In this document: positions 49,870 to 57,968 of the stretch, piece by piece
Layout: each line of letters starts with the position of its first letter
Numbering within the stretch: the first letter of the stretch is position 1
Assembly (NCBI RefSeq): GCF_000722775.1
Contig: NZ_JPFZ01000009.1
Span: 806,001 to 870,000 of the forward strand
Source of the DNA: Streptococcus mitis subsp. hohhotensis
Lineage (GTDB): Bacteria > Bacillota > Bacilli > Lactobacillales > Streptococcaceae
Direction of reading: 5' to 3'
Length of the DNA stretch: 64,000 nt
Program-made: the position numbers and the translations under genes
The notes under the pieces: model-generated
Told to the model about the DNA's origin: nothing
Database searches by the model: none
What the model saw: the letters and a program-made list of their open reading frames with translations, nothing else

Positions 49870-49898
49870 ATTATACAATCTTTTTGTAAATCTATCAA
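49870..49898 (-). promoter_or_regulatory. Promoter of the CBS-domain gene
   Basis: Minus-strand TTGATA (49893-49898), 17-bp spacer, TATAAT (49870-49875), 29 bases before the ATG. Confidence 0.85.
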
Positions 49899-49945
49899 AC
49901 GCTTACATTTCTTTTTCAAAATTCAGAAAAGTATGAATAAGCTAG

Positions 49946-49972
49946 CAAAAAGAGCTCTGAAATCGAGCTCTG
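49946..49972 (-). terminator. Distal liv operon terminator
   Basis: AGAGCTC / GAGCTCT (49951-49957, 49965-49971) followed by TTTTTG on the minus strand. It is the last in a series of hairpins behind livF. Confidence 0.8.
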
Positions 49973-50036
49973 TGAATGAAGGTAAGAAACGTTTCATTCG
50001 ATTTTTTCAATTATTAGAAATTAACCTTTTAATGTA

Positions 50037-50196
50037 GATGAAGATTGCTTTGCAATCTTCATCTGCCGACTAAAACAATCCACTGGATTCGGATGATTGC
50101 TTCGCAATCTCTATTCACCGACTAAAAAGGTCCCCCGGACTATAATGATGATTACTTCGCAATCTTCATCTGCCGGCTAAAACAATCCACTGGATT
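50037..50196 (-). repeat. Three tandem 53-54-bp hairpin modules behind livF
   Basis: Each module has a GATTGC..GCAATC-type dyad followed by TGCCGACTAAAACAATCC and a second dyad (AATCC-ACT-GGATT in modules 1 and 3; GGTCC-CCC-GGACT in module 2). Module starts recur at 50064, 50117 and 50171. Module 1 includes a perfect 12-bp stem GATGAAGATTGC / GCAATCTTCATC (50037-50048, 50052-50063). On the minus strand the second dyads are followed by GTTTTAG or TTTTTAG and look like serial terminators. Confidence 0.75.
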
Positions 50197-50205
50197 GTTT
50201 TAGCC
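50175..50205 (-). repeat. 14-bp perfect inverted repeat spanning the livF stop
   Basis: Arms GGCTAAAACAATCC and GGATTGTTTTAGCC with loop ACT. The livF stop codon (50200-50202) lies inside the right arm on this strand. It is part of module 3 of the tandem array. It may stabilise or terminate the liv mRNA. Confidence 0.8.
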
Positions 50206-50910
50206 ACCTAGATATGCTTTTCTGACTTCTTCTGATGAGGCGAGTTCTTTTCCTGTTCCTGATAGGACGATTTTCCCTGTTTCCAGTACATAGCCTCGGT
50301 CAGAGATTGCGAGTGCTTTATTGGCATTTTGTTCAATCAAGAGGACAGTTGTCCCTTGCTTCTGGATATCTTGAATGATATCAAAAATCTCTTGGATAAA
50401 GATTGGGGCAAGTCCCATTGATGGTTCATCTAAAAGAAGAAGTTTTGGTGTTGACATAAGAGCGCGTCCCATGGCAAGCATTTGTTGTTCTCCTCCTGAA
50501 AGAGTGGCTGCGTCCTGGTTCTTGCGTTCTTCAAGACGTGGGAAGCGTGAAAAGACCTTCTTCAAGTTAGCTTGATTTTCTTCACGATTTTTCTTTAAGA
50601 AAGCTCCCATTTCAAGATTTTCCATAACAGTCAAGCCAGGAAAGACGTGGCGTCCTTCTGGAACTTGCGAAAGACCACCTGCCACGATTTTCTGAGCCGG
50701 CATTTTTTGGATTTCTTGACCTAAAAACTCAATCTTTCCTGAACTCGGTCTAACCAAACCAGACAAGGTACGGAGAATGGTTGTCTTACCTGCACCATTG
50801 GCACCGATAAGGGAAACAACTTCTCCTTCATTCACTTCAAAGCTTACATCACGGACTGCTTGGATCATACCGTAATGTACAGAAAGATTATCAACTTTTA
50901 ACATAGACAT
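50200..50910 (-). CDS. livF: Branched-chain amino acid ABC transporter ATPase LivF
   Basis: 236-residue ATPase. Walker A IGANGAGKTT near 33-42, signature LSGGEQQM, Walker B LLLLDEPSMGLAP, H-loop LIEQNANKA. It works with LivG as the ATPase pair of the Leu/Ile/Val importer. It overlaps livG by one base (TAATG type). Its stop codon is buried in a 14-bp inverted repeat. Last gene of livJHMGF. Confidence 0.95.
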   Translation of the reverse strand: MSMLKVDNLSVHYGMIQAVRDVSFEVNEGEVVSLIGANGAGKTTILRTLSGLVRPSSGKIEFLGQEIQKMPAQKIVAGGLSQVPEGRHVFPGLTVMENLEMGAFLKKNREENQANLKKVFSRFPRLEERKNQDAATLSGGEQQMLAMGRALMSTPKLLLLDEPSMGLAPIFIQEIFDIIQDIQKQGTTVLLIEQNANKALAISDRGYVLETGKIVLSGTGKELASSEEVRKAYLGG

Positions 50911-51674
50911 TAGGCTTCACCTCCTAAATAAGCTTCGATAACGCGTTTATTGGTCTTAATTTCGTCTGGAGTTCCCTGAGCAATCAAACGACCATATTCA
51001 AGTACGTAGATACGTTCTGTTACTTCCATGACCAGATTCATATCGTGTTCAATCAGCATGATCGTAATCTTAAATTCATCTTTGATACGACGAATTAACT
51101 CAGTCAATTCAGCTGTTTCCTGTGGGTTCATACCTGCTGCTGGTTCATCTAAGAAGAGAATTTTAGGTTCCGTAGCGAGGGCACGAACAATTTCCAAACG
51201 ACGTTGTTGTCCGTAGGCAAGATTTTTAGCAAGCGTTTCTGCATCACCATCTAAATCAAAGATTTTAAGCAATTCCAAAGCCTTAGCCTTTAATTCTTTT
51301 TCACTCTTGTAAAAAGCTGGTAGGCGTAAGAAACTAGCAAAAACATGTTGTTTGTGATGGTTGCCAAAGGCAATCAAAACATTGTCCAAAACGGTTAAAT
51401 CTTTAAAAAGACGGATATTTTGAAAAGTACGTCCAAGTCCCAAAGAAGCAATCTTATAAGGTGACTTCCCATTTAAAAGGTGACCATCTAGGGTCACTGT
51501 TCCCTCGCTTGGTTCATAAACACCCGTCAAGAGGTTGAAAAGAGTGGTTTTCCCAGCTCCGTTTGGACCGATTAGTCCAACCAGTTCCCCTTCGTTCAAT
51601 TCAAGAGTCACATCTCCAACAGCTGTTAGACCGCCAAAATGTTTGGTTAACTGTTTTACTTCAAGTAATGCCAT
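50910..51674 (-). CDS. livG: Branched-chain amino acid ABC transporter ATPase LivG
   Basis: 254-residue ATPase. Walker A IGPNGAGKTT near 35-44, LivG-specific insert around residue 95-120, signature YGQQRRLEIVRAL (LAYGQ variant typical of LivG), Walker B ILFLDEPAAGMNP and H-loop LIEHDMNLV. It overlaps livM and livF by one base each, so the operon is translationally linked. Confidence 0.95.
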   Translation of the reverse strand: MALLEVKQLTKHFGGLTAVGDVTLELNEGELVGLIGPNGAGKTTLFNLLTGVYEPSEGTVTLDGHLLNGKSPYKIASLGLGRTFQNIRLFKDLTVLDNVLIAFGNHHKQHVFASFLRLPAFYKSEKELKAKALELLKIFDLDGDAETLAKNLAYGQQRRLEIVRALATEPKILFLDEPAAGMNPQETAELTELIRRIKDEFKITIMLIEHDMNLVMEVTERIYVLEYGRLIAQGTPDEIKTNKRVIEAYLGGEA

Positions 51675-52630
51675 TAGTTTTGTTCCTCCTTCTTAGATTT
51701 TTTAAAGAAACGTGATAGACTCAATTCCCATGTTCCAAGGAGTCCACCTGGTCTGAAAATCATTACCAATACCAAGGCCAAAGCGTAAATAATCATACGC
51801 ACACTAGCAACATCTTGGAGAAGCATATTCAAAATTCCCAAAACAATAGCTGAAACGATGGCACCTGTAATGGAACCAAGTCCACCAAAGACAACAATAA
51901 TCAAAACGTTGATTGAGTTGATGAAGGTGTAATCTTTCGGTACAACTGAACCGATAAATCCTGCCTGAAGTGACCCTGCAATACTTGCAGTAATAGCACC
52001 AAAGACAAAAGCGATAATTTTAATTTTAGTCGTATTAACCCCAACTGACTCAGCAGCAATTTCATCCTCACGAACGGAGAGGGTTGAACGACCAATTGGA
52101 CTACGCAAGAAGTTCAATGTTGCAATGGTTGTGATCACGACAAAGAAGTAAACCATTTGCCAAGTTGTAAAGTTAGGAATTCCCAAGATACCTGCTGCAC
52201 CATTTGTAAGGCTTCCACCATTGATGATAAAGATACGGATAATTTCAGAAACACCAAGAGTCGCTACCGCAAGATAGTCCCCCTTCAAGCGTAAGGTTGG
52301 AATTCCGACAAGCAAGGCAACTGCCCCTGAAAGTAAAGCCCCTACAATCATAGCTCCAAAGAAGGCACCGTAGGTTGGTGATTTAGAACCAATAATAGCT
52401 GCTGCATAGGCACCAATCGCCATGAAACCAGCATGACCAAGTGAAAATTGTCCTGAAAAACCAACGATTAAGTTGAGACCAACAGCCAGAATAATATTAA
52501 TTCCGATTTGTTGTAAAATCTGTACATAGAATAGATTGAGTACTCCAACTGAAACCAATACACTAATCAAGCCATAGCCAGCTAACAAAAGGAGTAACCA
52601 TAGAATATTAACTTTTAAATTTTCTTTCAT
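51674..52630 (-). CDS. livM: Branched-chain amino acid ABC transporter permease LivM
   Basis: 318-residue permease, 8-9 membrane helices. The conserved GLNLIVGFSGQFSLGHAGFMAIGAY motif (residues 51-75) and the EAA-like cytoplasmic loop GRSTLSVREDEIAAESVGVN identify LivM. The tail is charged (FKKSKKEEQN). It starts 3 bases after the livH stop with a GAAGGTG-type site. Confidence 0.94.
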   Translation of the reverse strand: MKENLKVNILWLLLLLAGYGLISVLVSVGVLNLFYVQILQQIGINIILAVGLNLIVGFSGQFSLGHAGFMAIGAYAAAIIGSKSPTYGAFFGAMIVGALLSGAVALLVGIPTLRLKGDYLAVATLGVSEIIRIFIINGGSLTNGAAGILGIPNFTTWQMVYFFVVITTIATLNFLRSPIGRSTLSVREDEIAAESVGVNTTKIKIIAFVFGAITASIAGSLQAGFIGSVVPKDYTFINSINVLIIVVFGGLGSITGAIVSAIVLGILNMLLQDVASVRMIIYALALVLVMIFRPGGLLGTWELSLSRFFKKSKKEEQN

Positions 52631-52633
52631 CGT

Positions 52634-53503
52634 TTACACCTTCTCTTTCACATTTTTACCAAGGATACCAGCTGGGCGGACAATCAAGATCAACAACAGG
52701 ATTCCATAAACAATGGCATCACGGAAGTCTGACATTCCAAAGGCTGTCGCAAAGGTTTCCAATAGACCAATCACAAAACCACCAAGAGCCGCACCAGGAA
52801 TAATTCCGATACCACCAAGTACTGCGGCAACGAAAGATTTAAGACCTGGAGTAACCCCCATCAAAGGCTCAAGAGAGTTATAATAGAGGGCAATCAGAAC
52901 ACCAGCTGCACCCGCAAGAGCAGAACCCAAAGCAAAGGTAAAGCTGATAGTACGGTTTACATTGATCCCCATCAATTGCGCTGCATCGCTATCTACGGAT
53001 ACTGCACGCATGGCTTTCCCCATCTTTGTCTTTTGAACAATGACTTGTAACAAAATCATCAAAATCAAGGAAATGGCCAAAATCATTAACTGCACATTTG
53101 TTAAGCTAATTGGTCCCAAATCATAGCGAACTGTTTGAATCGCTTGAGGGAAGGCACGGGTATTGGCACCAACCAGATAGACCATTCCATACTCCAATAG
53201 GAAGGAAACCCCAATAGCTGTGATCAAAACAGCAATACGAGTAGAGTGGCGCAAAGGTCGATAAGCAAGAAACTCAATCACGACACCAAGGACAGCTGTA
53301 GCTAGCATCGCTACGATAAGCGCTACAAAGAAATTCATTTGGAAAGAATTAATCAAGAAATAACCAATAAAGGCTCCCATCATATAAATATCACCGTGGG
53401 CGAAGTTGATGAGCTTGATAATTCCGTAAACCATGGTATATCCTAGGGCTAATAGCGCATAAACACTACCTAGAATCAAACCATTTACTAGTTGTTGGAG
53501 CAT
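52634..53503 (-). CDS. livH: Branched-chain amino acid ABC transporter permease LivH
   Basis: 289-residue permease starting MLQQLVNGLILGSVYALLALGYTMVYG, then the LivH signature GIIKLINFAHGDIYMMGAF and cytoplasmic loop KMGKAMRAVSVDSDAAQLMGIN. The frame is open upstream to 53581, but that runs into the BOX element; the ATG at 53503 gives the family length. The livJ-livH gap holds a BOX element and a hairpin, unlike the tight junctions further on. Confidence 0.94.
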   Translation of the reverse strand: MLQQLVNGLILGSVYALLALGYTMVYGIIKLINFAHGDIYMMGAFIGYFLINSFQMNFFVALIVAMLATAVLGVVIEFLAYRPLRHSTRIAVLITAIGVSFLLEYGMVYLVGANTRAFPQAIQTVRYDLGPISLTNVQLMILAISLILMILLQVIVQKTKMGKAMRAVSVDSDAAQLMGINVNRTISFTFALGSALAGAAGVLIALYYNSLEPLMGVTPGLKSFVAAVLGGIGIIPGAALGGFVIGLLETFATAFGMSDFRDAIVYGILLLILIVRPAGILGKNVKEKV

Positions 53504-53562
53504 AAGATTCACTCTTTCTATATATAATTTCGAGGGTTCTCCCTCACTTTTTGATAGGTTCT

Positions 53563-53670
53563 TATACTCAATGAAAATCAAAGAGCAAACTAGGAAACTA
53601 GCCGCAGGCTGTACTTGAGTACGGCAAGGCGACGTTGACGCAGTTTGAATTTGATTTTCAAAGAGTATTA
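53563..53670 (-). repeat. BOX element between livJ and livH
   Basis: TATACTCAATGAAAATC to CAAAGAGTATTA, 108 bp, with TACGGCAAGGCGACGTTGACG, one base off the BOX-A1R sequence. boxA-boxC without boxB, oriented with the liv operon. Confidence 0.9.
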
Positions 53671-53676
53671 AACATC

Positions 53677-53713
53677 GAAACAGGGAGTGAGTCCGAGGCT
53701 CATTCCCTATTTC
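53677..53713 (-). terminator. Hairpin between livJ and livH, probable attenuating terminator
   Basis: GAAATAGGGAATGAG pairs imperfectly with CTCACTCCCTGTTTC around CCTCGGA, 13 bases after the livJ stop. There is no long T run. It could lower downstream livHMGF expression relative to the binding protein or protect the livJ mRNA. Confidence 0.6.
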
Positions 53714-53725
53714 AACATTTTTCTA

Positions 53726-54886
53726 TTATGGTTTTACAACTTCTGCTGCTTCAACCTTACCATTGTTCATGGTCATCATGTAAGCAGTTTTAACTGTGTT
53801 GTGGTCCGCATCGAAGCTTGTTTGACCAGTTACACCTTCAAAATCTTTTGTTTTAGCAAGGTTGTCCTTAATCTCACCTGAGTTTTTAGCACCTTTTGCT
53901 GCGTTTGCTACAAGGTGAACTGAATCATAAGCCAAGGCTGCAAATGTTGAAGGCTCTTCATTGTACTTAGCACGGTAAGCGTCAAGGAAGGCTTTTGCTT
54001 TAGCTGAAACTTCTACAGTAGTTGAGAAGCCTGAGATAAAGTAGATGTTTGATGCTTTTTCAGGAGTTGCTTGTTGTACAAACTCTTCACCGTTGAATCC
54101 ATCACCACCAACGATTGGCTTGTCAATTCCCATACCACGCGCTTGGTTTACAATTTTACCAGCTTCAGTGTAGTAACCAGGAACAACGATGGCATCAAAG
54201 TCTTTCCCTTTCATTTTTGTAAGGGCTGCTTGGAAGTCTGTATCACCTGCTACGAAAGTTTCATCTGCAACGATTTCACCTTTGTAAGCTTCACGGAAGG
54301 CTTTGGCAATACCTTTAGCATAGTCACTGGCATTGTCAGTGTAAAGAACAACTTTCTTAGCATTTAATTTTTCAGAAACATAGTTTGAGATAATTTTTCC
54401 TTGGAAGCTATCTTGGAAAGTTCCGATAAAGAGGTAATCTTGACCTTTAGTCAATCCATCTTGAGTCGCACTTGGCGAAATCAATGGAACACCTGCTTTT
54501 GTAGCGTTCGCTACAGCAGCTGCAGTTGCACCAGATGTCGCAGGTCCTACGATTGCTGATACTTTAGATTGGGTTACAAGGTTAGTTGTTACTGAAGCAG
54601 CCTCTGCTGTTTCAGACTTGTTATCTTTATCGACTACTTCGATTTGTTTTCCATCGATACCACCTGCTGCATTGATTTCATCAACGGCCAATTGGGCACC
54701 TTTTTGTTCAGATGTACCGTAGGCTGCTACAGCACCAGTTTCTTCAAAGTTAAATCCAATTTTGATTGTCTTTTCATCTACTGAGTTACCAGCAGCGTTT
54801 GACGCTCCAGACTTCACTTCTCCACAGGCTGCAAGAAGTGCTACACTTGCAAGCGCCACAAACGATAGGGCAAATTTTTTCTTCAT
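53726..54886 (-). CDS. livJ: Branched-chain amino acid-binding lipoprotein LivJ
   Basis: 386-residue substrate-binding protein. Lipoprotein signal peptide MKKKFALSFVALASVALLAACGE, with the lipidated Cys in the LAAC lipobox near residue 21. Type I periplasmic-binding fold: IKIGFNFEETGAVAAYG, GPATSGATAAAVANATK, PLISPSATQDGLT, GDTDFQAALTKMKGKDFDAI. It binds Leu/Ile/Val outside the membrane and passes them to LivHM. It has a strong promoter with a CodY-like box between -35 and -10. Confidence 0.96.
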   Translation of the reverse strand: MKKKFALSFVALASVALLAACGEVKSGASNAAGNSVDEKTIKIGFNFEETGAVAAYGTSEQKGAQLAVDEINAAGGIDGKQIEVVDKDNKSETAEAASVTTNLVTQSKVSAIVGPATSGATAAAVANATKAGVPLISPSATQDGLTKGQDYLFIGTFQDSFQGKIISNYVSEKLNAKKVVLYTDNASDYAKGIAKAFREAYKGEIVADETFVAGDTDFQAALTKMKGKDFDAIVVPGYYTEAGKIVNQARGMGIDKPIVGGDGFNGEEFVQQATPEKASNIYFISGFSTTVEVSAKAKAFLDAYRAKYNEEPSTFAALAYDSVHLVANAAKGAKNSGEIKDNLAKTKDFEGVTGQTSFDADHNTVKTAYMMTMNNGKVEAAEVVKP

Positions 54887-54927
54887 CTTTTTTGTCTCCT
54901 TATTTCTTAAATAAATAGCATGTTAAG

Positions 54928-54956
54928 AATATACCGAATTATCAGAAAATTGTCAA
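54928..54956 (-). promoter_or_regulatory. livJ promoter
   Basis: Consensus TTGACA (54951-54956), 17-bp spacer, TATATT (54928-54933). The -35 contains the stop codon of the upstream ylbG gene. Confidence 0.88.
54937..54951 (-). promoter_or_regulatory. CodY-like box inside the livJ promoter
   Basis: AATTTTCTGATAATT matches AATTTTCWGAAAATT at 14 of 15 positions and occupies the spacer between -35 and -10. CodY with bound branched-chain amino acids would shut the importer off. Confidence 0.75.
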
Positions 54957-55240
54957 CACTTTTCTTTAACTTTTTCAATGATAACGTTTTCCTCTCGATA
55001 AAGATTGCCCACAAAGGGTGTTTCCAGCTCTTGGATATGACAAACTCTGACTTTTTTTATAAATTTTTCCTTGCTCAAGCGCCCGACCAATTGCTCCACT
55101 TCTTGAGTTGGAACATAAAGCTGTAAGTAACGATGTTTCTTGGAATGATAGGTAATATCTCCATAATCCTGCAGTTTTTTGGCATCACGATTATAGTAAA
55201 GATAGATAATCAAGCCAGATCGATTGACTTTTTCAAACAT
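54953..55240 (-). CDS. YlbG-family protein (UPF0298, DUF2129)
   Basis: 95-residue small cytoplasmic protein conserved in Firmicutes ([39 protein letters not shown]-terminal [13 protein letters not shown]). The function is unknown. AGAGGAT precedes ATG 55240. It follows clpP after a terminator, and its TGA stop lies within the -35 of livJ. Confidence 0.88.
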   Translation of the reverse strand: MFEKVNRSGLIIYLYYNRDAKKLQDYGDITYHSKKHRYLQLYVPTQEVEQLVGRLSKEKFIKKVRVCHIQELETPFVGNLYREENVIIEKVKEKC

Positions 55241-55278
55241 GATAAATCCTCTTTCTAAGAAATCTCTCCCTATTATAC

Positions 55279-55308
55279 CAAAAAAAGCAAACCCAGTCGA
55301 GTTTGCCT
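55279..55308 (-). terminator. clpP terminator
   Basis: GCAAAC / GTTTGC (55287-55292, 55301-55306) with extra pairs, followed by TTTTTTT, 13 bases after the clpP stop. Confidence 0.87.
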
Positions 55309-55318
55309 TCTTTGATTA

Positions 55319-55909
55319 TTAGTTCAATGAATTGTTGGCCATGATTTCATCAATGAAGCCATATTCAAGTGTTTCTTGGGCACTCATCCAGTTATCACGT
55401 TCTGCATCTGCATGGACTTTTTCGATTGACTGACCTGAATTTTCAGCCAAGATTTTTTCCAAGATGTTACGAGTTTTGAGCAAGTGTTCTGCAGCAATCG
55501 CCATATCGGTTTGTTGAGTACCACCACCTGTACCACCCATTGGTTGGTGGATCATATACTCTGCATTTGGAAGCATGAAACGTTTGCCTTTTGCTCCACT
55601 TGACGCGATGACTGTTCCCATAGATGCAGCCATTCCCATAACGATAGTTTGGACATCTGCCTTGATAAAGTTCATAGTATCAACGATTGCCAAACCAGCT
55701 GAAACAGAACCACCAGGTGTATTGACATAAAGGTAAATATCTTTTGTACTATCTTGGGCATCCAAGAAAAGCAATTGGGCAATAACAGAGTTAGCCATAT
55801 TGTCTTCAACTGGACCTGTCAGCATAATGATGCGGTCTTTAAGAAGACGTGAGTAAATATCGTAGGAACGTTCTCCACGGCTTGTTTGTTCAATAACTAC
55901 AGGAATCAT
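55319..55909 (-). CDS. clpP: ATP-dependent Clp protease proteolytic subunit
   Basis: 196-residue serine protease forming the tetradecameric barrel. Catalytic triad: Ser in [18 protein letters not shown], His in [14 protein letters not shown], Asp in [10 protein letters not shown]. It acts with ClpC/E/X and adaptors such as MecA (also in this window). ATG 55909 follows AAGGAG. The promoter carries a CtsR box. Confidence 0.98.
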   Translation of the reverse strand: MIPVVIEQTSRGERSYDIYSRLLKDRIIMLTGPVEDNMANSVIAQLLFLDAQDSTKDIYLYVNTPGGSVSAGLAIVDTMNFIKADVQTIVMGMAASMGTVIASSGAKGKRFMLPNAEYMIHQPMGGTGGGTQQTDMAIAAEHLLKTRNILEKILAENSGQSIEKVHADAERDNWMSAQETLEYGFIDEIMANNSLN

Positions 55910-55963
55910 TCAATTCTCCTTTTGAGTTTTAATTTTGTTGGTCAAATGACTGAAGATAAGACT

Positions 55964-55992
55964 ATTATAATATCTAGGTCAAAAAAGGTCAA
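55964..55992 (-). promoter_or_regulatory. clpP promoter
   Basis: TTGACC (55987-55992), 17-bp spacer, TATAAT (55964-55969). The -35 is embedded in the CtsR operator. Confidence 0.85.
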
Positions 55993-55993
55993 A
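55976..55993. promoter_or_regulatory. CtsR operator of clpP
   Basis: AGGTCAAAAAAGGTCAAA matches the CtsR direct repeat RGTCAAANANRGTCAAA, overlapping the -35. CtsR represses heat-shock genes until released by heat. Confidence 0.88.
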
Positions 55994-56082
55994 TTTTTGC
56001 TCTGTTTTCATTAGACAGAAACAAAAATTCAACCTCCTTTCACGACTGGAAATTCTTTTCCAATTCATTCTTCTTTTCGATT

Positions 56083-56712
56083 TTATTTCGTACCGAACAA
56101 GCGGTCCCCAGCATCTCCAAGACCTGGAACGATATAACCGTGTTCGTTCAAGCGTTCATCCAAGGCTGCTGTAAAGATTTCTACATCTGGATGAGCTTCT
56201 TGAAGAGCTTTTACACCTTCTGGTGCAGATACAAGGCAGACAAATTTGATATTTGATGCGCCACGTTTTTTAAGCGAGTCAACAGCTAAGATTGCTGATC
56301 CACCTGTTGCCAACATTGGGTCTACTACAAAAATTTGACGTTGGTCAATATCCTCAGGCAATTTCACCAAGTACTCAACTGGTTGAAGCGTTTCTTCATC
56401 ACGGTACATACCGATGTGACCAACTTTAGCAGCTGGAACCAAGCTCAAGAGACCATCAACCATCCCGATACCTGCACGCAAGATTGGAACGATAGCCAAT
56501 TTCTTACCTGCCAATTGTTTTTGAACTGTTTTTGTGATTGGTGTTTCGATTTCCACATCTTCTAGTGGAAGATCACGAAGTACTTCATACCCCATCAACA
56601 TTGCAATCTCATCTACTAGCTCACGGAAAGCTTTTGTAGAAGTATCTGTACGACGCAAGATTGACAATTTGTGTTGAATCAGTGGATGATTAATAACTTC
56701 AATTTTTCCCAT
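56083..56712 (-). CDS. upp: Uracil phosphoribosyltransferase
   Basis: 209-residue salvage enzyme making UMP from uracil and PRPP. PRPP-binding loop [20 protein letters not shown] near residues 130-150, uracil-site [18 protein letters not shown] at the C-terminus, and flexible loop [18 protein letters not shown] 56712 with AAGGAATT is chosen over an ATG at 56733. Confidence 0.97.
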   Translation of the reverse strand: MGKIEVINHPLIQHKLSILRRTDTSTKAFRELVDEIAMLMGYEVLRDLPLEDVEIETPITKTVQKQLAGKKLAIVPILRAGIGMVDGLLSLVPAAKVGHIGMYRDEETLQPVEYLVKLPEDIDQRQIFVVDPMLATGGSAILAVDSLKKRGASNIKFVCLVSAPEGVKALQEAHPDVEIFTAALDERLNEHGYIVPGLGDAGDRLFGTK

Positions 56713-56751
56713 TTTTGGAATTCCTTCTTTCAATTTATTCTTCTTATTATA

Positions 56752-56785
56752 CCAAAAAACGGTTTAAAAATCTTTCTAAACCATT
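56752..56785 (-). terminator. comEB terminator and upp promoter region
   Basis: GGTTTA / TAAACC (56777-56782 and 56761-56766) with an AT loop, followed by TTTTTTGG on the minus strand. A TATAAT (revcomp at about 56747-56752) directly follows and probably starts upp. Confidence 0.75.
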
Positions 56786-56800
56786 TATTTTTGATAATTT

Positions 56801-57268
56801 TTACATTAAATCTGCCTCTTTAAGAGCTGCCTGTACTGTCTCAAGTGGTAGATGGGTCAATTCTGTCCCTTTTTCTTGATAAAGGTATTGGGCATAGTCA
56901 TCCATTCGATACTGGTTGATATAAACCACGCGCTTGCAGCCGACCTGAAGCAATTGTTTGGTACAGTTGAGACAAGGAAAATGGGTTACATAGGCTGTAA
57001 AGCCTTTAGGAACACCACGTTCTGCACCTTGGAGAATAGCATTAACCTCAGCGTGAAGAGTGCGAACACAGTGGCCTTCAATGACCAGACATTCGTGGTC
57101 AATACAATGCTCAGTCCCTGACACCGAACCATTGTAACCAGTGGAAATAACCTTATTATCTTTTACCAGAATCGCGCCTACTTTGGCACGTTTACAAGTG
57201 GAACGATTAGCAATTAGTAAGGCTTGGGCTGCAAAATACTCATCCCAGGCCAGTCTTTTTTCAGTCAT
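56801..57268 (-). CDS. comEB: dCMP deaminase-type protein ComEB
   Basis: 155-residue zinc deaminase that makes dUMP from dCMP. Zn and proton-shuttle motif TLHAEVNAILQGA, and the second zinc motif FPCLNCTKQLLQVG. In B. subtilis it sits in the comE operon, although its enzyme role is nucleotide metabolism. ATG 57268 has AAAGGAG and follows the TetR gene by 18 bases, so it may be cotranscribed with it. Confidence 0.94.
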   Translation of the reverse strand: MTEKRLAWDEYFAAQALLIANRSTCKRAKVGAILVKDNKVISTGYNGSVSGTEHCIDHECLVIEGHCVRTLHAEVNAILQGAERGVPKGFTAYVTHFPCLNCTKQLLQVGCKRVVYINQYRMDDYAQYLYQEKGTELTHLPLETVQAALKEADLM

Positions 57269-57286
57269 CTCTTTTCTCCTTTTTCT

Positions 57287-57844
57287 CTATTTTTTAAAAA
57301 ATGGTAACCGTAAATCCGCTATCTTTTCAGCTGGTACCTTCATGCCATCCTTGATCCATTTTAGAAGGACAGAGACGATGGCCGAGCTCCAGAAGGAATG
57401 AAGATAAGAACTGACACCTTTTGATTTTCCATGGTATTTTTCCAGAAACTCCAGCATGGCTTGGACAAAGATTTTTTCCAGATGGTAATCTAAGGCCAGT
57501 TGAATCACTCTGGCTTCCTTTCTTGCTTCTCGGAAAAGGTGAACCCAGACCAGATAAAGGTCTGTCTTTAAATCATAATGATGCAACTGTTCCATAATAT
57601 TGTGGACAGTTCGTTTAAAGACACTTTCTAAAATCTCCTCTTTGGAATCATAATTGCGATAAAAGGCCGCACGAGAAACGCCTGCACGTTTGACCAATTC
57701 AGAAATACTAATCTTGGTCAAGTCCTTTTTTTCCAAGAGTTGTAAGAGGGCTGTTTCAATGGCTTCTCTGGTTAATAAATTGGATTCTTGGTTTGATTTT
57801 CTGAGATTTTCAAGAGACTTTTCAGAGATTCTACGTTCAGACAT
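57287..57844 (-). CDS. TetR-family transcriptional regulator
   Basis: 185 residues. The N-terminal HTH is clear: TREAIETALLQLLEKKDLTK, then ISISELVKRAGVSRAAFYRNYDSKEEILESVF (about 25-80). The C-terminal ligand domain is of the TetR_C_8/DhaS-like sort (FREARKEARVIQLALDYHLE). It is divergent from degV. A 25-bp interrupted palindrome in the shared intergenic region is the probable operator for both genes. Ligand unknown. Confidence 0.87.
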   Translation of the reverse strand: MSERRISEKSLENLRKSNQESNLLTREAIETALLQLLEKKDLTKISISELVKRAGVSRAAFYRNYDSKEEILESVFKRTVHNIMEQLHHYDLKTDLYLVWVHLFREARKEARVIQLALDYHLEKIFVQAMLEFLEKYHGKSKGVSSYLHSFWSSAIVSVLLKWIKDGMKVPAEKIADLRLPFFKK

Positions 57845-57905
57845 AACATTTTCTTTCTACTTGTCACAACAGACGGATGAGGCTTTTGTTTCAAGGGCTT
57901 TCATG

Positions 57906-57911
57906 ATATAA
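57906..57911 (+). promoter_or_regulatory. degV promoter -10
   Basis: TATAAT 57 bases before the degV ATG, with only a weak TTTTGT -35. The TetR-type palindrome lies just downstream. Confidence 0.5.
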
Positions 57912-57930
57912 TTGTAAAAAAAGACAGAAC

Positions 57931-57955
57931 CTTTGTCAATGTATAACTGACAAAG
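57931..57955. promoter_or_regulatory. Probable TetR-type operator
   Basis: Perfect 8-bp arms CTTTGTCA and TGACAAAG with a 9-bp centre, between the divergent TetR and degV genes and just ahead of the degV ribosome site. Confidence 0.72.
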
Positions 57956-57968
57956 ATGGAGAATTTCT

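Noticed and set aside
50037-50205. CRISPR-like repeat array
   Set aside because: There are only three diverged units with no unique spacers of constant length; the dyads and T runs point to hairpins or terminators.
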